This document shows positions 20,802-32,255 of a stretch of DNA of 64,000 nt, in pieces (position 1 is the first letter of the stretch; the number at the start of each line of letters is the position of its first letter). This DNA is from Lobosporangium transversale. Its lineage: Eukaryota; Mortierellomycota; Mortierellomycetes; Mortierellales; Mortierellaceae. The DNA is taken from the NCBI RefSeq assembly GCF_002105155.1, contig NW_019029001.1, forward strand, positions 579,845-643,844. Direction: 5' to 3'. Below the pieces are notes generated by a model that did no database searches, was not told where the DNA came from, and saw only the letters and a list, made by a program, of their open reading frames with translations. A program made the position numbers and the translations under genes.

Positions 20802-23800
20802 ATGACTTCGACCAAGAAGAGCAAAACTCGTGCCATGCCTATGCTTCCAACGTCGTCAACAGCTCCCTGTCTAGCACATTCATTGCAGAACGAGGACTGG
20901 CCAGCAGAAGCACAAAAGGTCAAGGACGAGCAGATGCAAGCCTTCTACCAAGAGTATATTAAGGTAAAAGAGAAGGACTCTGCAACAATCTCTTAGTGTT
21001 TTTTTTCTGTTGTTATGAATCGATTTGGCTATCTGTCTGTTCAAGAGATAGGAGAGTAGCTCGAATCCAATGCTCATGTCTTACAACAACGATCCATCAT
21101 ATGCTCCTCCGCTTACAATTCGATATTACCTCTATTCACTTTGGCATCTTAGACTGTACCCGAGAAAGGAACAGTCGTGGATCCAGACGATCATATTCGG
21201 GTAATTCAATAAAAAAGAAAGAAGTGGTGATTCTTTACAAATATATATTGGCGTGCCTTCTCATCGATTCCTTTGCTATCTCTTAGAGACTTACAACTGC
21301 CCTTACTCAGTATACGAGCAGAGGAATGCCAGAGGATAAAGCTGTATCAGAAGAGTTTTTACGCCAAGGTTCTGAACATATCTTGACTCCTTCTCCAGAG
21401 GAACTCATGGAGCTGTATGCGACAGTCCTTCGTGAGAATTTAGGTAATACGATGGGTCCCTCAATTGCACAAAATGCTCTACCACATGAATCCTAAACAA
21501 TCTTGTGTATCCCACATGTTACCTTATTATGATGGTGGTAAACACTATAGACTTGAATCCTAAAATGAAGGAAATACTTACGGATCAAAACTTTGCGGCA
21601 TCTACATTACTACATGGAGAAGAGCTCATCCAGCATTTTCGTCATCATCAGCAACGTCAACATGCAGCAGCGTCTCAACAACACGCTCCTTGCGGATGTG
21701 GTGTAGACCATGGAGATGAGGCCCTTGGCTTTCCGGAAGACAGCTATGAGGACGAGCCGGATGAGGAAGAGGAAGAAGAAGACGACGAAGGAGGCGAAGG
21801 AGATGAGGGAGAAGAGGATGATGGTGAAGAGGAGGAGGAAGAGGAGGAGAGCATGGATGATGAAGAGTATGATGATGACGATGGACAGGATGTTGTAGAT
21901 GGGTATGCACATCACTATGAAGAGAACAGCATCAAAATGATGGCCTATGAAGAAGAGAAACTTAAGCTAGAGACAGTCCGCAGAGTCCGTGAGGAAGAAC
22001 GACGTCTCAAGGAGGAGTTTCGCAAGAAAAGGCTATCCGAGAGGATAAAGCAGAAGCAAGAAAAGGGTAGGCATTTTCTTGATTCTTGGCATTGATATCA
22101 TGGTTTAAGTACCGCCACGCCATCGCTTAGATCAGCCATTGGACTATGAAACTAATATCCTTTTTGGTGTGTACTTTTACTCTTTTATAACCATCATCGC
22201 TATTGCTTTTAGAGAGAATTCAACTACTGCAACGATTACGTCTAGAAGATGAAGAGCGCCGCAGGCGCGAAGTACTGGAAAAGCAGCGTCGGGAAAAACT
22301 TGAAGAAGAGATGCGGAAGAAGCGAGAGGCGGGTATGTCTTGGCTACATTAAGGTCTCTGGATCATCTTGACATAGGCATGTAGATGCTTGGTCCTCTCC
22401 TAACGGCACTATATCATCATTATTATGGATCGTAATAGCTGAAGCCGACCAAAAGGCCCGTTCATTCTTATTTCAATGCACGATGCGGTCACAGGTTGAG
22501 ACTGTAAAACAAATCATTAGCGCTACTCCGGATGAATCTTGTTCCTTGACAGGCGTACCACGCTTCGTCACAACTGCCGCGACGCGCCTATTTGGATGGG
22601 AGTTCATGACCATGGTAGAAGGCGTTGGTGAAGTTAGTGAGGAAAAGGGCGTCCAGGAGACACTGCTTCACGTCGCTGTACGAGTAGGATGTGTTGACTT
22701 GGCGATATTCTTTATTAGCAAAGGTATTATATATTGTTCTCGCTATCAAAGCCCATTTTCAGTATTTGATGACCAGCTATAGCTCTTTTATTTTTATTTT
22801 TATCCTTATTTTTTTCTTGTCTAATGGATGCTCCTTTATTGGTTACCTATAGGTGCGCCGTTAGATGCTCTTGATAAGGATGGGCTAACGCCACTCCATA
22901 CTGCAGCAAAACATTCTTCGCCTTTTGAGATATGCAAAGTGCTTGTAGAGAAGACTGCGCATCATATTGATCAGACATGCATTCTCGACGGCAAGACAGC
23001 ACTTCACTATGCAGCCCAGACTGGATATGCCGATCTCGTATTGTTGTTGTTACAATACCATGCTCGGATTAATCCACAAGACCTTAAGGGCAACACACCA
23101 GAATTCCTTGCAAAAGTGGGGTTGGAGAGTGTATTATCAGAAAAGTCAACAAAGGCCAATACGAAGCAGGCCAACGCAACCAAAGCACAGAAATTTCGAA
23201 ATGTAATACAGCACCTCCAAAAAGCGATAATTGCAGCTAAGGAGGCTCAAAGTCGGAAGGATGCACAGCTTGAGGAACAAAGGCGAAGAGACGAAGCTCT
23301 TGCGCGCGAAGAAGCAGAGAAGGATAATGCTGCTCGAAGAAAACAGGAGGAGAAGCTCGAAGCGGATTTGAGGAGACGCTTGGAGGAAGAGAAGGAGTTA
23401 GAACGTTTGAAGGCGATAGCGTCGGACCCAAGCGGAAATAACAACACTAGCAACAAGAAAAAGAAGAAGAAAAAAGGCGGCAACAAAAATGAAGCAGCAT
23501 CCACTGCAAAAGAGACACCACCAATAACATCTTCCCCGTCTAAAAAAGGAAAGGAATCTTTCTCCGAACTATCCAACGTTGATACTAAAATGGTTCAAAG
23601 TTCAGCAGAATCGACGTCAATCTCAAATCAACCTATAAAAATCATTGACCCTCCATTACCGACTGCAAAGCCTTCCGGGGCCAATACAAAACCGTCGACA
23701 TCAGCTAAAATAGTATCAGCTGTTAGCTCACAGCCCACCATAATAAGAATTCCAAAACCCAAAACAACATATCGTCCTTCACAACTGGTCGTCACTCGCA

Positions 23801-25957
23801 TGACAGATATGGGATTTCCATTGCGTGAATCTCGGAAAGCGCTAATTCAGACTGAAGGACGTGTGGAGGATGCAATCGACCTCTTAACCAGTGGAGCACA
23901 ACTCGCAGATGATTCTGAGGATGAAGCAGAGCAGGCAGCAGAGAGAGCTAAAGCCAAGGCAGCCAAACTTAGCGCTATGAATGCAAAGGCGCAGCCAGCA
24001 AAGTCGTCGGAAGGTCATGTGAATGGTCATGCCAATATTGTACGGTCACCGCAGCAGCCCAACTCCGATCCTGCACAGAACCACCATGCTCAGTCTACAT
24101 CTCAACAGCAACAGCAGTCGCAGGCACATCAGCGCACATTTTCTCAGTCCCATGCTCCTCTGGGGATGCAACAAATATCTCCACGGCCTGCTAACCATCC
24201 CGTACAGATCTTGCAACGGACTCAGGCGGTGGCTCCCCATGTCCAATCCCGATCAGTACCTACGCAAGTGCTTCAGCGACCCTCAGCTCATGTTCAACAG
24301 CTGCAGCATCCACAGTCCCATATCAACGCACAAATTGCAAAAGCAGGGAAGTCACTATCCAGCCAAGGAGCGGTACTAGCAACCTTGAACCCAGTGCTGC
24401 ATCAAACTCCGGCGATTACAGGCTTCATCGCCCCTAGGGCAGCTCAGCCGATATCTTCTACACGTACTCCCTATTCTTATGGGCCAGCGACACCATACTC
24501 TCATAATAGTAAGCCTTTGACACCTTCAGTTAGCACGAGCCATGTCAACAATCCCAACCTAACTTCTAACAGAATACCAGTGTCTCCATCCGCTTCTGGC
24601 ATGGATCGAAGTGTCCCTGGACATGGGCCTGTAAATGACGCTGGAGCGATTGGGGTGGTGCATAAGTTGGGAGACATGAACCTCTCAGATCATCAAGGCT
24701 TTGGTACTGGCTCGGATTTTTCTGGATTTGCGGCAGTGGCATCTACGTGGGATGTCAGTATTGGTAGCAAGGGACCGGTGACCTCAGCTTCACAGGAGCT
24801 TCCAATGCCTATGAGTGCAGGATATCAGTCTTCGCCTATGACTGGGCATAATCTATGGTCAACCTCTGGCTTACCCCTATCTACAACATCTTTGCTTTCT
24901 AACGTTGCCGATAACAATATTGGATCTGCGTTCGGATCCCCATTCTTGACCAGTTTACCGACAGCCCACCACCAGCAACAGCAAACACAGTGCCAACCGG
25001 TACATCAACCAACATTACGCCAACAACAGCATCCAGGCTCGTCAGTCATGGGTTCTCCTTTGGATGGGCTGCAGGCTTTTGGTGATAATGATCTAGATCT
25101 TGGGAATGCGGGCGATGAAATGATCAAGGACGTACTTGCCATGACAGGCGCTATCGACTCTGAAGAGTTTGCGGAACTTCAGGCAGAGTACTCACTCTTG
25201 GGCTCTGGGCCCTCAAACAACAGTAATAGCAATGGTACTTCCAGCAACGTCAGCAATGGGCCTTCGAGAACTGTTGGAGATGGACGAAACAGCAATCAGA
25301 ATAGTAATAGTGGGCAGCCCATGGCAAGTTTGTGGGACATGTCTACAACTGGCTCCTTTAATGGTGAAGGTAATCATGGACTGCCATCGCCTATTGGCCC
25401 TCTAGGTGGGCATGCACGACGTGGTATGGATTCAGGTTTTAATGGCAATGACCCCTATGGTATTTTTTTTTTCAAAGAGGGAAAGAGGAAGGTTTTGGCT
25501 TTCGAACTTATTGATAAAGTCTTTTTTTCGTGTAACAGCTTTCTTACCGGACACCAGAAGAGATATACCCGAATACAGCCAATGGAACTCGGGATTCATA
25601 TTGGATCAAAGCATGTATCCATCCTCACAGCACAACATTGGCTCATCTACATTCCTTGATAGCTTCTTTGGATCGAGTGTTGGTGTCTCCACGTCACTCT
25701 ATAGCCAACAGCCTCAAGTACAGCCTCATCATTTTCCACACCAACCACAACCGCTATCGCCGTTTGACTATTCAAATTTCGGAGGATTAGGTAATTCAAC
25801 AACCTCGAACACTCCATCATTGACATCGCCTACATCGTCTGGAGTTGTATCCATGTCTGCAATTGGGAGCAGCCGACAACATTTCTCATCGCAGCAGCCT
25901 ATAGGCTCCATACCAACCAAGAGTAATAATGATAGTCAAAACCCCAAACACTATTAA
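20802..25957 (+). CDS. Large coiled-coil protein with ankyrin repeats and a UBA-like domain
   Basis: Eight exons: 20802-20963, 21153-21200, 21287-21443, 21551-22066, 22213-22332, 22439-22723, 22853-25459 and 25539-25957 (1437 residues; all GT-AG). The N-terminus (LTTALTQYTSRGMPEDKAV, then CGCGVD and a long Glu/Asp tract) leads to a charged helix of Arg/Glu/Lys repeats. This part resembles the fungal stress protein Nst1 in style, but that is a weak match. Residues ~396-520 hold ankyrin units (ETLLHVAVRVGCVDLAIFFISKG, DGLTPLHTAAKH, GKTALHYAAQTGYADLVLLLL). A second coiled coil follows, then a UBA-like domain at ~736-778 (VVTRMTDMGFPLRESRKALIQ..GRVEDAIDLL) and a ~650-residue Gln/Ser/Asn-rich tail. 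A role as a ubiquitin-binding adaptor is inference. Exon 2 (48 bp) was placed by frame and splice sites only. Confidence 0.75.
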
Positions 25958-26046
25958 AATTTTGCCCTTCAATGGGAAATGTTTCTCTTCAATTTGTTGA
26001 TTGCCGTTTTTTATCTAAAAAAAAAAAAAAAAAAAAAAAAAAACCT

Positions 26047-27858
26047 CTAATATGAAACCTGATTAGAGTAAAGCTCTCTAGCCTGTGCCTGTTTGAGTTC
26101 CTTTCGAGAATTAAAGGATCTGCGATCGATCTTTGCTGTTGAATGTTTATAAGGCTCCATGATGTAAAATTTTGGAGGAAAGGGCTTTCTTATCGTTGTG
26201 TTAGATATGGGAGTCGATTGTACGGTAGTAGTTTTATGAATGGTTGAAGAAGGCAAAAATGGAAGTGAAGACGAGCAGGTTGAGGAGGATAAATAAGATG
26301 AAGGCGGACTTAAGATGGGTTGTGCTGATGAATATGAAATAGTGTTTGTGGGTAATGCCAGTAATGATGATGCTATATATGAAGGATGGGGTACCCAACT
26401 AGGCGTCGGAGAACTCGAACTCGTTATTGAAGAGGATGGTGAGGATGACTTTATGGAGCTTCCTTGGTTCAAAGATCTGCGCGTCCTGCGACGTTCGCTT
26501 TTACTGTGGGGGGACAAGTATCTATTTCTTTCTCCTACATCCTCTTTTGCTTCTCTTGTCCCTTCGTTGACTACAGTCCTTTGGGCTAGATTCATTGCTC
26601 CATCAGTGTTAAACATAGTATCAGTAGCACTTATACTATCAACGCAAGAATGCACCATGCATTGAAGGAACGGCATTGGCGATGTAGAACCATATACCTG
26701 ACAGCATGGGATGAACGCATTGGTAGTTATTGAGGATGATGGAAGCTGTGATGACATCAAGGCTCCGTTAACGCCACCAGCAATAGGCATCATCCAAGGG
26801 GAAATTAACGACCGATACTGCTGCTGCTGTTGTTGTTGTTGGTGCTGGCCCCGTTGTTCTTGATGTATTGACTGATGAAAAAGAGGAAGCAAAGGTGAGT
26901 CCAAAATGACCATTGATGGTAATAGAGAATAAGGTAATGTTGTTGGTACCATAGTGGTTGTAGTAGTAGTCACAGTCGCAGTCGCAGTCGCAGTGGTAGT
27001 TGTAATCGCTGTTTGACTTTGATGTTGCATAGCTGTGGTTGTTGCTCCAGAGGATAGTTGCATGGGCACCTCGGGATCTAATCCTAAAGAAGTTTGCGAT
27101 GTCAGTGTCTCTTCGATGGCTCCTGGGATCTGGATTTGACACAACAAAGGCTCAAGTTTAATTTTGCTGCTGTCTTGTACAGACAGATCGTCTCGCTCCA
27201 CATAACCGAGATCGAAGGCTGAGGTTGAAACAAGTGACGCCTGGTTACCAAAAGTATCAATAGCTGTAGTAACAGTGCTAATAGAAGCGTCATCTGTGCT
27301 AAAGGAAGTGGTAATGGCATTAACGATATCTATGGCCAAAATCTCATCAACCCTTTTCTCTAAATCATGATCCTCTACGCCGATCAAGGATGGAGAGACA
27401 TTCACAATATTCCGACTCGGCAGCACTGCAGCTTGGTTTGTACTCAGATAATCATTGTTGGTGTTGCTATCCTTGTTGCTGTCGCCATCATTATCATTGC
27501 AATTACCATCGTCATTGTCACTTTTATTGTCGTAGGCGTCAAAATGGGCAAGGCTGCTATGGAGATCTTGAAAAAAATCAAACTCGTGGAGAGAAATACT
27601 AGCAGTGCTGTTGTTTCTACGTTTGCCATCACGATGGTACATGTTTTTACTGTTCGTTTCCGTTGCCACCTCCATTTCCGATGTATATGAGCTTGACGTA
27701 CCCAAAAATGATGGTTTGGAAAGATCATTCTCCCAACTGTTCATCTCTTTCAGAAACTCTGCTACCTCCATTTCTTTATCGTGCCCGTTGCTTTGTACTT
27801 GACAACCGATGTCTTCAAGGACTACCATCGTAATTAGCGTTGCTAGGACCTTTTTCAA
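26047..27858 (-). CDS. Low-complexity hypothetical protein
   Basis: A single open frame of 603 residues that I do not recognise. The N-terminal third is acidic with Asp/Asn tracts. The middle has a Thr/Ala stretch (ATATATVTTTTTTM) and a Gln run (~9 Q). The C-terminal third is Ser-rich and ends in a more ordered basic segment, PFPPKFYIMEPYKHSTAKID then RRSFNSRKELKQAQARELYS, which is the likeliest conserved part. No membrane segment or signal peptide is convincing. It lies tail to tail with the ankyrin/UBA gene, 90 bp apart, with 24 A between the stops. Such composition is common in fungal regulatory proteins, but nothing specific supports that. The start could also be Met11. Confidence 0.6.
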   Translation of the reverse strand: MKKVLATLITMVVLEDIGCQVQSNGHDKEMEVAEFLKEMNSWENDLSKPSFLGTSSSYTSEMEVATETNSKNMYHRDGKRRNNSTASISLHEFDFFQDLHSSLAHFDAYDNKSDNDDGNCNDNDGDSNKDSNTNNDYLSTNQAAVLPSRNIVNVSPSLIGVEDHDLEKRVDEILAIDIVNAITTSFSTDDASISTVTTAIDTFGNQASLVSTSAFDLGYVERDDLSVQDSSKIKLEPLLCQIQIPGAIEETLTSQTSLGLDPEVPMQLSSGATTTAMQHQSQTAITTTTATATATVTTTTTTMVPTTLPYSLLPSMVILDSPLLPLFHQSIHQEQRGQHQQQQQQQQYRSLISPWMMPIAGGVNGALMSSQLPSSSITTNAFIPCCQVYGSTSPMPFLQCMVHSCVDSISATDTMFNTDGAMNLAQRTVVNEGTREAKEDVGERNRYLSPHSKSERRRTRRSLNQGSSIKSSSPSSSITSSSSPTPSWVPHPSYIASSLLALPTNTISYSSAQPILSPPSSYLSSSTCSSSLPFLPSSTIHKTTTVQSTPISNTTIRKPFPPKFYIMEPYKHSTAKIDRRSFNSRKELKQAQARELYSNQVSY

Positions 27859-28432
27859 GTTCTTTGTTGGTTCTTTTTTTTATGTAAAGTGATGCAAATC
27901 GTTACCACTCGTTCATCTTTTTATGGGTGTGCGAGGCTTAAAAAGCTCTCTTCTAACCTTCTTGCCCTCTTCTTTTAAGGGAGTTAGGCCAATGACATCC
28001 TTACTGCATTCATTTTATTAAATTTCCATGTCGGAATGTAAAGTAGACTAAAAAGACATCAGTACACCGCTCAAAATTAATCGTATCCACGGGAGGGGAA
28101 AAAACACATCCACCAATTATCAAAGATGGGAAGCGCATAATTTTATTCTCGGTTAAAGATTGCAAATAAGCCGCGCTACGCACTGCGGATCAAGGTATGC
28201 TTTGAAAATAAAAATAATAAAATAAAATAAACTTGGTATGGTGGTATATTTGTTCGTGGATTTTCATGCGTCCTATGCAAGTAAACGATTCTAGGTTTCT
28301 TTTTCTTGTACCGCAGTCCTGACAAGTCCACATCTGATCGTTTGCGCTACATGCACATAAATTGTGGTCATACGTAAAAAATTGAGAGCATACCATTTTA
28401 TTTTCAACATACTACGCTTCCGATACAAGTTG
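27859..28432. other. Intergenic, no recognised feature
   Basis: About 570 bp between two minus-strand genes, holding the promoter of the low-complexity gene. A 68-codon frame with a few Cys residues is present on the minus strand, but it has no support as a gene. Confidence 0.5.
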
Positions 28433-28732
28433 TCAGTTTAAAGGTGTGGTTATGGCCTTATTAAATATTTTCTAGAAAAAAAAAAAAAAAAAAAAAAAAA
28501 CCTGGGTCAATTCAGAAAAAAGTTGCTATCCTTTCATTACCACGGTCTAACTTACCAATACTTTCGAATCAATAAATTTCCCTACGGCCTTGACGCGTTC
28601 TTTATGTTCCATAGCTATAAATTCCTTTAGCGAACATAATGACAAGATCAGCTGAATCGAAAACGGATTGAACAATTGAAAGGAAGTCAGGAACCGCTCA
28701 TGCTATATATGTGGCAATAAAGCCAGTGTGAT

Positions 28733-28767
<35 letters not shown>

Positions 28768-30253
28768 ATACTTGGTTATATGAGAACGGCACTTACAGTA
28801 CTATCTTGCTCATTTAACCAATCTCTCCAAACCCATTCTTCCCGGTCCTGCCAGCCATCCTGCTCTCGCCTTATCCCCATCCGCTTTTCGTTTTCAATTC
28901 TAGTCGTAATCTCCTCGCCAATTGCTCGTGCCATCCATGCAGCGCACTGCTCGTCAGAGGCAAAGAGTACCTTCACTTCAAACTCTAGTTCATTAACATC
29001 TGGGAGCTCATGCGGCAATGGAGGGGCTAGATAGTAGCCCTGGGGGCCTTGATGATCCCATCTCCTCTGATAACCACAGCTATCATCATTATTCATAGCA
29101 TTACTCTGTCTCCTTTGCCATCCACACCGGTTGTATGTGAATGGGAGCCATGCCAACAACTTGTTCAATTGTACTGTAACTGGTCCTGGGTATGGGTCCA
29201 CTCGGGTCATAATAGTTTCTTTCCCATTTAGTGCCGCTGCTGGGCTTGCCATCATAGTAAAAGCCGATGATCCACCTCTATCTATGTTTGTAATATAGGA
29301 GACTGGTAAACCATTACTTCTATCACAGGCTTTGATGCGATTGTTATTGTTTTCCTCTAGTATGAGCCACAATGCTTTGTATCTAGGTCCAATCCTGGCT
29401 ATTGTTGCAACTAGCTCATTCAAGCCTGCATTAGGGTCTTGTGCAGTTGATTGACCAATCTCACGAAGTGGATACAGGATAATTGCTGTCTTTTCGTCCA
29501 GTATAATATCGGCCTCGATTCGGGTCGTGAGTCGGTTGGGTAACGTGTTTGGTAAAAAGGCCTATTCTTTCCAAACAACGAAGCGTATTTGTAAGGTTAA
29601 TTTAGAGTAAACAGGGGACTTAGCATCTAGCCCGTCCACCTTTGCAAAAAGATATATATATCTAGGCGCAGTCAAGAGAAAAAGAAAATAATCGAGTAGT
29701 TTACTCTCAAGTATTCTACATCCCGCTCCACCAACTGAATATTCGCACATTGAGGATCAAACAGAGCACGAACAAGACGCGTGTTCTGTAGTAGACGGGT
29801 TGAACCAATGTATTTGTAGGTATCTGGCCTGGGAGGCAGCAAAGGGTCATATGAGCGGAAAGCATTGGCCTTGTTGTCTCTTGATGAAATAATATTCTCT
29901 TTTATATCCTCCTGGAGCAGGGCTCTTGATCCGATTTTAGACACAGAAGGACGTACGCCGTTGTATGGCAACGATGATGATGATTTGGATGTCGATGGTG
30001 ATGTCTGAGATGAGGCTGCTGCCGTTGCTATTGATGGCAGTATCTTTTCTGATTTATTCAAAGGTCGGTACTGTTTTGAGCTTAGCATGCAGGGTGGTGG
30101 CGTCAATGACTGAGGATATTTTCCCAGCTTATGAAGAGCTCTAAACCTGTCTACTGCAGAAGAAGGTAGAAACTGTGGTTGAGTACTAGGGGACGACGCT
30201 AAGGGGTCGTAACGGTTTAAAGGCGATTGTCGCTTCTCTACTTTGCGTAACAT
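28433..30253 (-). CDS. SHOC1/ZIP2-like XPF-fold meiotic crossover protein (tentative)
   Basis: Exons in transcript order: 30253-29705, 29561-28797, 28702-28556 and 28471-28433 (499 residues, all GT-AG). The first ~165 residues are Ser/Pro-rich. Then come QLVERDVEYLR, EADIILDEKTAIILYPLREI and NELVATIARIGPRYKALWLILEE, which look like a nuclease-dead XPF/ERCC4 domain. ELEFEVKVLFASDEQCAAWMARAI and LTSFQLFNPFSIQLILSLCS then resemble the C-terminal part of vertebrate SHOC1 (LDVKVLIAPGVEATALIIRQ, and a FPCINPLVAQL block), as I recall it. SHOC1/Zip2 partners Spo16 and stabilises crossover intermediates in meiosis. The catalytic ERKxxxD motif of active XPF is not seen. The introns hold T29 and A23 runs. 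The family call rests on motif memory only; the gene model is better supported than the function. Confidence 0.6.
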
Positions 30254-30426
30254 TACAATATGATCAAAAGAAAGTAAACCAAAGGAAAGAAAAAGAAAAG
30301 GTAAGGAAGAATAGAACAGTAGAAAAAATTCTATTATCAAAATTTATTGAATTTAGTGGTATCAGTATAATATCTGTCTTTGGTATTATAGGATCTGTAC
30401 CATTAAGCCAATGCCTAAGGGCTTAA

Positions 30427-31793
30427 TTATGAGACAGCAACAGGAACTCGAGCGCTTGGAGGGTTGTTGCCGGACCCATTGTAGCCCTGCACTCTAGCTA
30501 CGACATTGTTGTCCAACAAAGGCTCCCTTTCTGAGCTCTCAAAGTCACTATAGCCGTGGCTCTTAGCCTGGTAATGATAATAGATACACATCACCAGCAA
30601 TATTCCCTGCAAGCAGCCCGTTACAGCATAAACAATCCACGTTGTCCAATTGGTACCTGGCCTGAGCGCCAGCGACAATGTCAAAAGAGCTGCTCCTGGT
30701 GTCTGCATCATCATCATAGGAATACTCAGTGCTCCAACTGACTTGCGCTTATATGTTCTGTGGATCTGAGGCATATATTGAATCACAGCCAAAACAACAC
30801 TCGTAATACCCAAGAAACCAGCCCAGCCTGAAGTCCAATGATTTTCAGGGCCTCCAATAAAGACTAATAGGCCTATCGTGACAAATGTGCAAACAACCAA
30901 GTGAATTGTTACCACATGAGCAATGAGAAGCGACAGTTTCCACTCTTCACTCCGTGCAGGTAAAAACGAGTAGTGACGAATATGCTGCTGGTCTCTCTCG
31001 GCCTCGATCTTATAACTGGGGTAATAAATGAGATACAAGACAAAACTATAGGTGGAAAAAGATTTAACACAAGTTAATATGTCGAGATCTTTGCTTATTA
31101 TTTCTCATCTCCTATTTTACATCTCCTGATCTTCTCATCTCTCTGACTTCTTGATCTCTTTTTCTCTACTTTCTCTCCGAATCTTCAGCTATATAATACA
31201 TCACGTTTATGCGCCTCCTTACACTAATCCGAACATCACGAACTGGATTCCGAGTTGGGCAATGCCAAGAGTACTTTCTAGACACGGTCCCAGATCCTGT
31301 CAAAGGACAATATACAGAAATTAATACTTATTCTTGTGCCAAATAGTTTGCAATAACCTGCTTTTAATAATTAAGGATAGATGGCTTACAAGGATTTTGC
31401 AGCATAAAATAACCTTCCACTGCAGAATAACGATGTTCAGGAAGGTAGAACTAGCAGAAACAGTGCCAAGAAGCAAGAACCATGGACTAATTCCTTCACT
31501 GGTGCCCTTGTGAATGATACGAATGTGCTATTGAGATGAAAACGTTAGAAAACAATATAAGTTAATGGACTGGTTTTATAGAACCATATGGTAACTAAAT
31601 GAAAGAAGGCTTACACCTTGACATTATAAAATTTATAATATATATGAGTAAACACCTGGGGTAGGTAAGATACGACCATGCCAACAAGGATAAACAAGGA
31701 TAAGGCCAGCTTAAAACTGTCGTGGTCATGGATGCACTGAGGGCCTTCTGGCTCTGAAGAGTCTGGGCTCGCTAAGTACGAAGTAAGCCTCAT
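30427..31793 (-). CDS. PQ-loop repeat membrane protein
   Basis: Exons in transcript order: 31793-31617, 31527-31390, 31296-31223 and 31045-30427 (335 residues, all GT-AG). Seven hydrophobic segments are expected. The first PQ loop is in VGMVVSYLPQVFTHIYYKFY and the second in LAVIQYMPQIHRTYKRKSVGALSIPMM. The block RIIHKGTSEGISPWFLLLGTVSA between them is typical of the fungal branch of this family, and FLNIVILQW follows it. PQ-loop proteins (cystinosin and Ypq types) export amino acids or related solutes from the vacuole or lysosome with protons; the substrate here is unknown. It is divergently transcribed from DSN1 with 462 bp between the starts. Confidence 0.85.
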
Positions 31794-32255
31794 GGTAAAT
31801 GCCGGTAGAAAAGAAAGTCTAAATGAAGCGAATTGATGTGGGAAGAATAAATGGCAAAAAAGAAAAAGTGGAAAGCTCGCGTATGTCTATCAATATTTTA
31901 GGCTCTCTGACCACCCATGTGTGCAGTGTTGCACTACACTATGTGTGAGCCTAAATCACGTGCATTACAGTGTGATAGACACCAGTCACGTTTTTCCTTG
32001 ATGGAGGAATAAGTCTGCGGGTTGCGCTTACTTTTATTATACCTCTTGATAACACTATCAATGTCTCATCCTTGAGACCTTTGCTTTTAGCACTTTCCTT
32101 CGTAACGACTAATCCCATCATTTATAATAAGCTAATAAGCCGTCTACATGTATTTTGACGCGCTAAAGTTCGTTCACGTTTGAAAAATTCAATTCATCTC
32201 AGCCATCTTTACATCCTCCCTCTACCAGTCACATCAGTTCATTCCTTTTCAAACC
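31794..32255. promoter_or_regulatory. Divergent promoter with CACGTG site (PQ-loop gene / DSN1)
   Basis: A 462-bp gap between divergent starts. A CACGTG core lies at 31957-31962 and a partial TCACGTTT follows ~25 bp later. The DSN1-proximal part is pyrimidine-rich. No ORF or RNA gene is seen. Confidence 0.45.

Noticed and set aside
28190-28396. A 68-codon Cys-containing frame (CACSANDQMWTCQDCGTRKR) that looks like a small zinc-ribbon protein.
   Set aside because: The spacing does not fit a known ribbon. It ends in a Phe/Tyr stretch read from A/T-rich DNA, and no splice partner was found.
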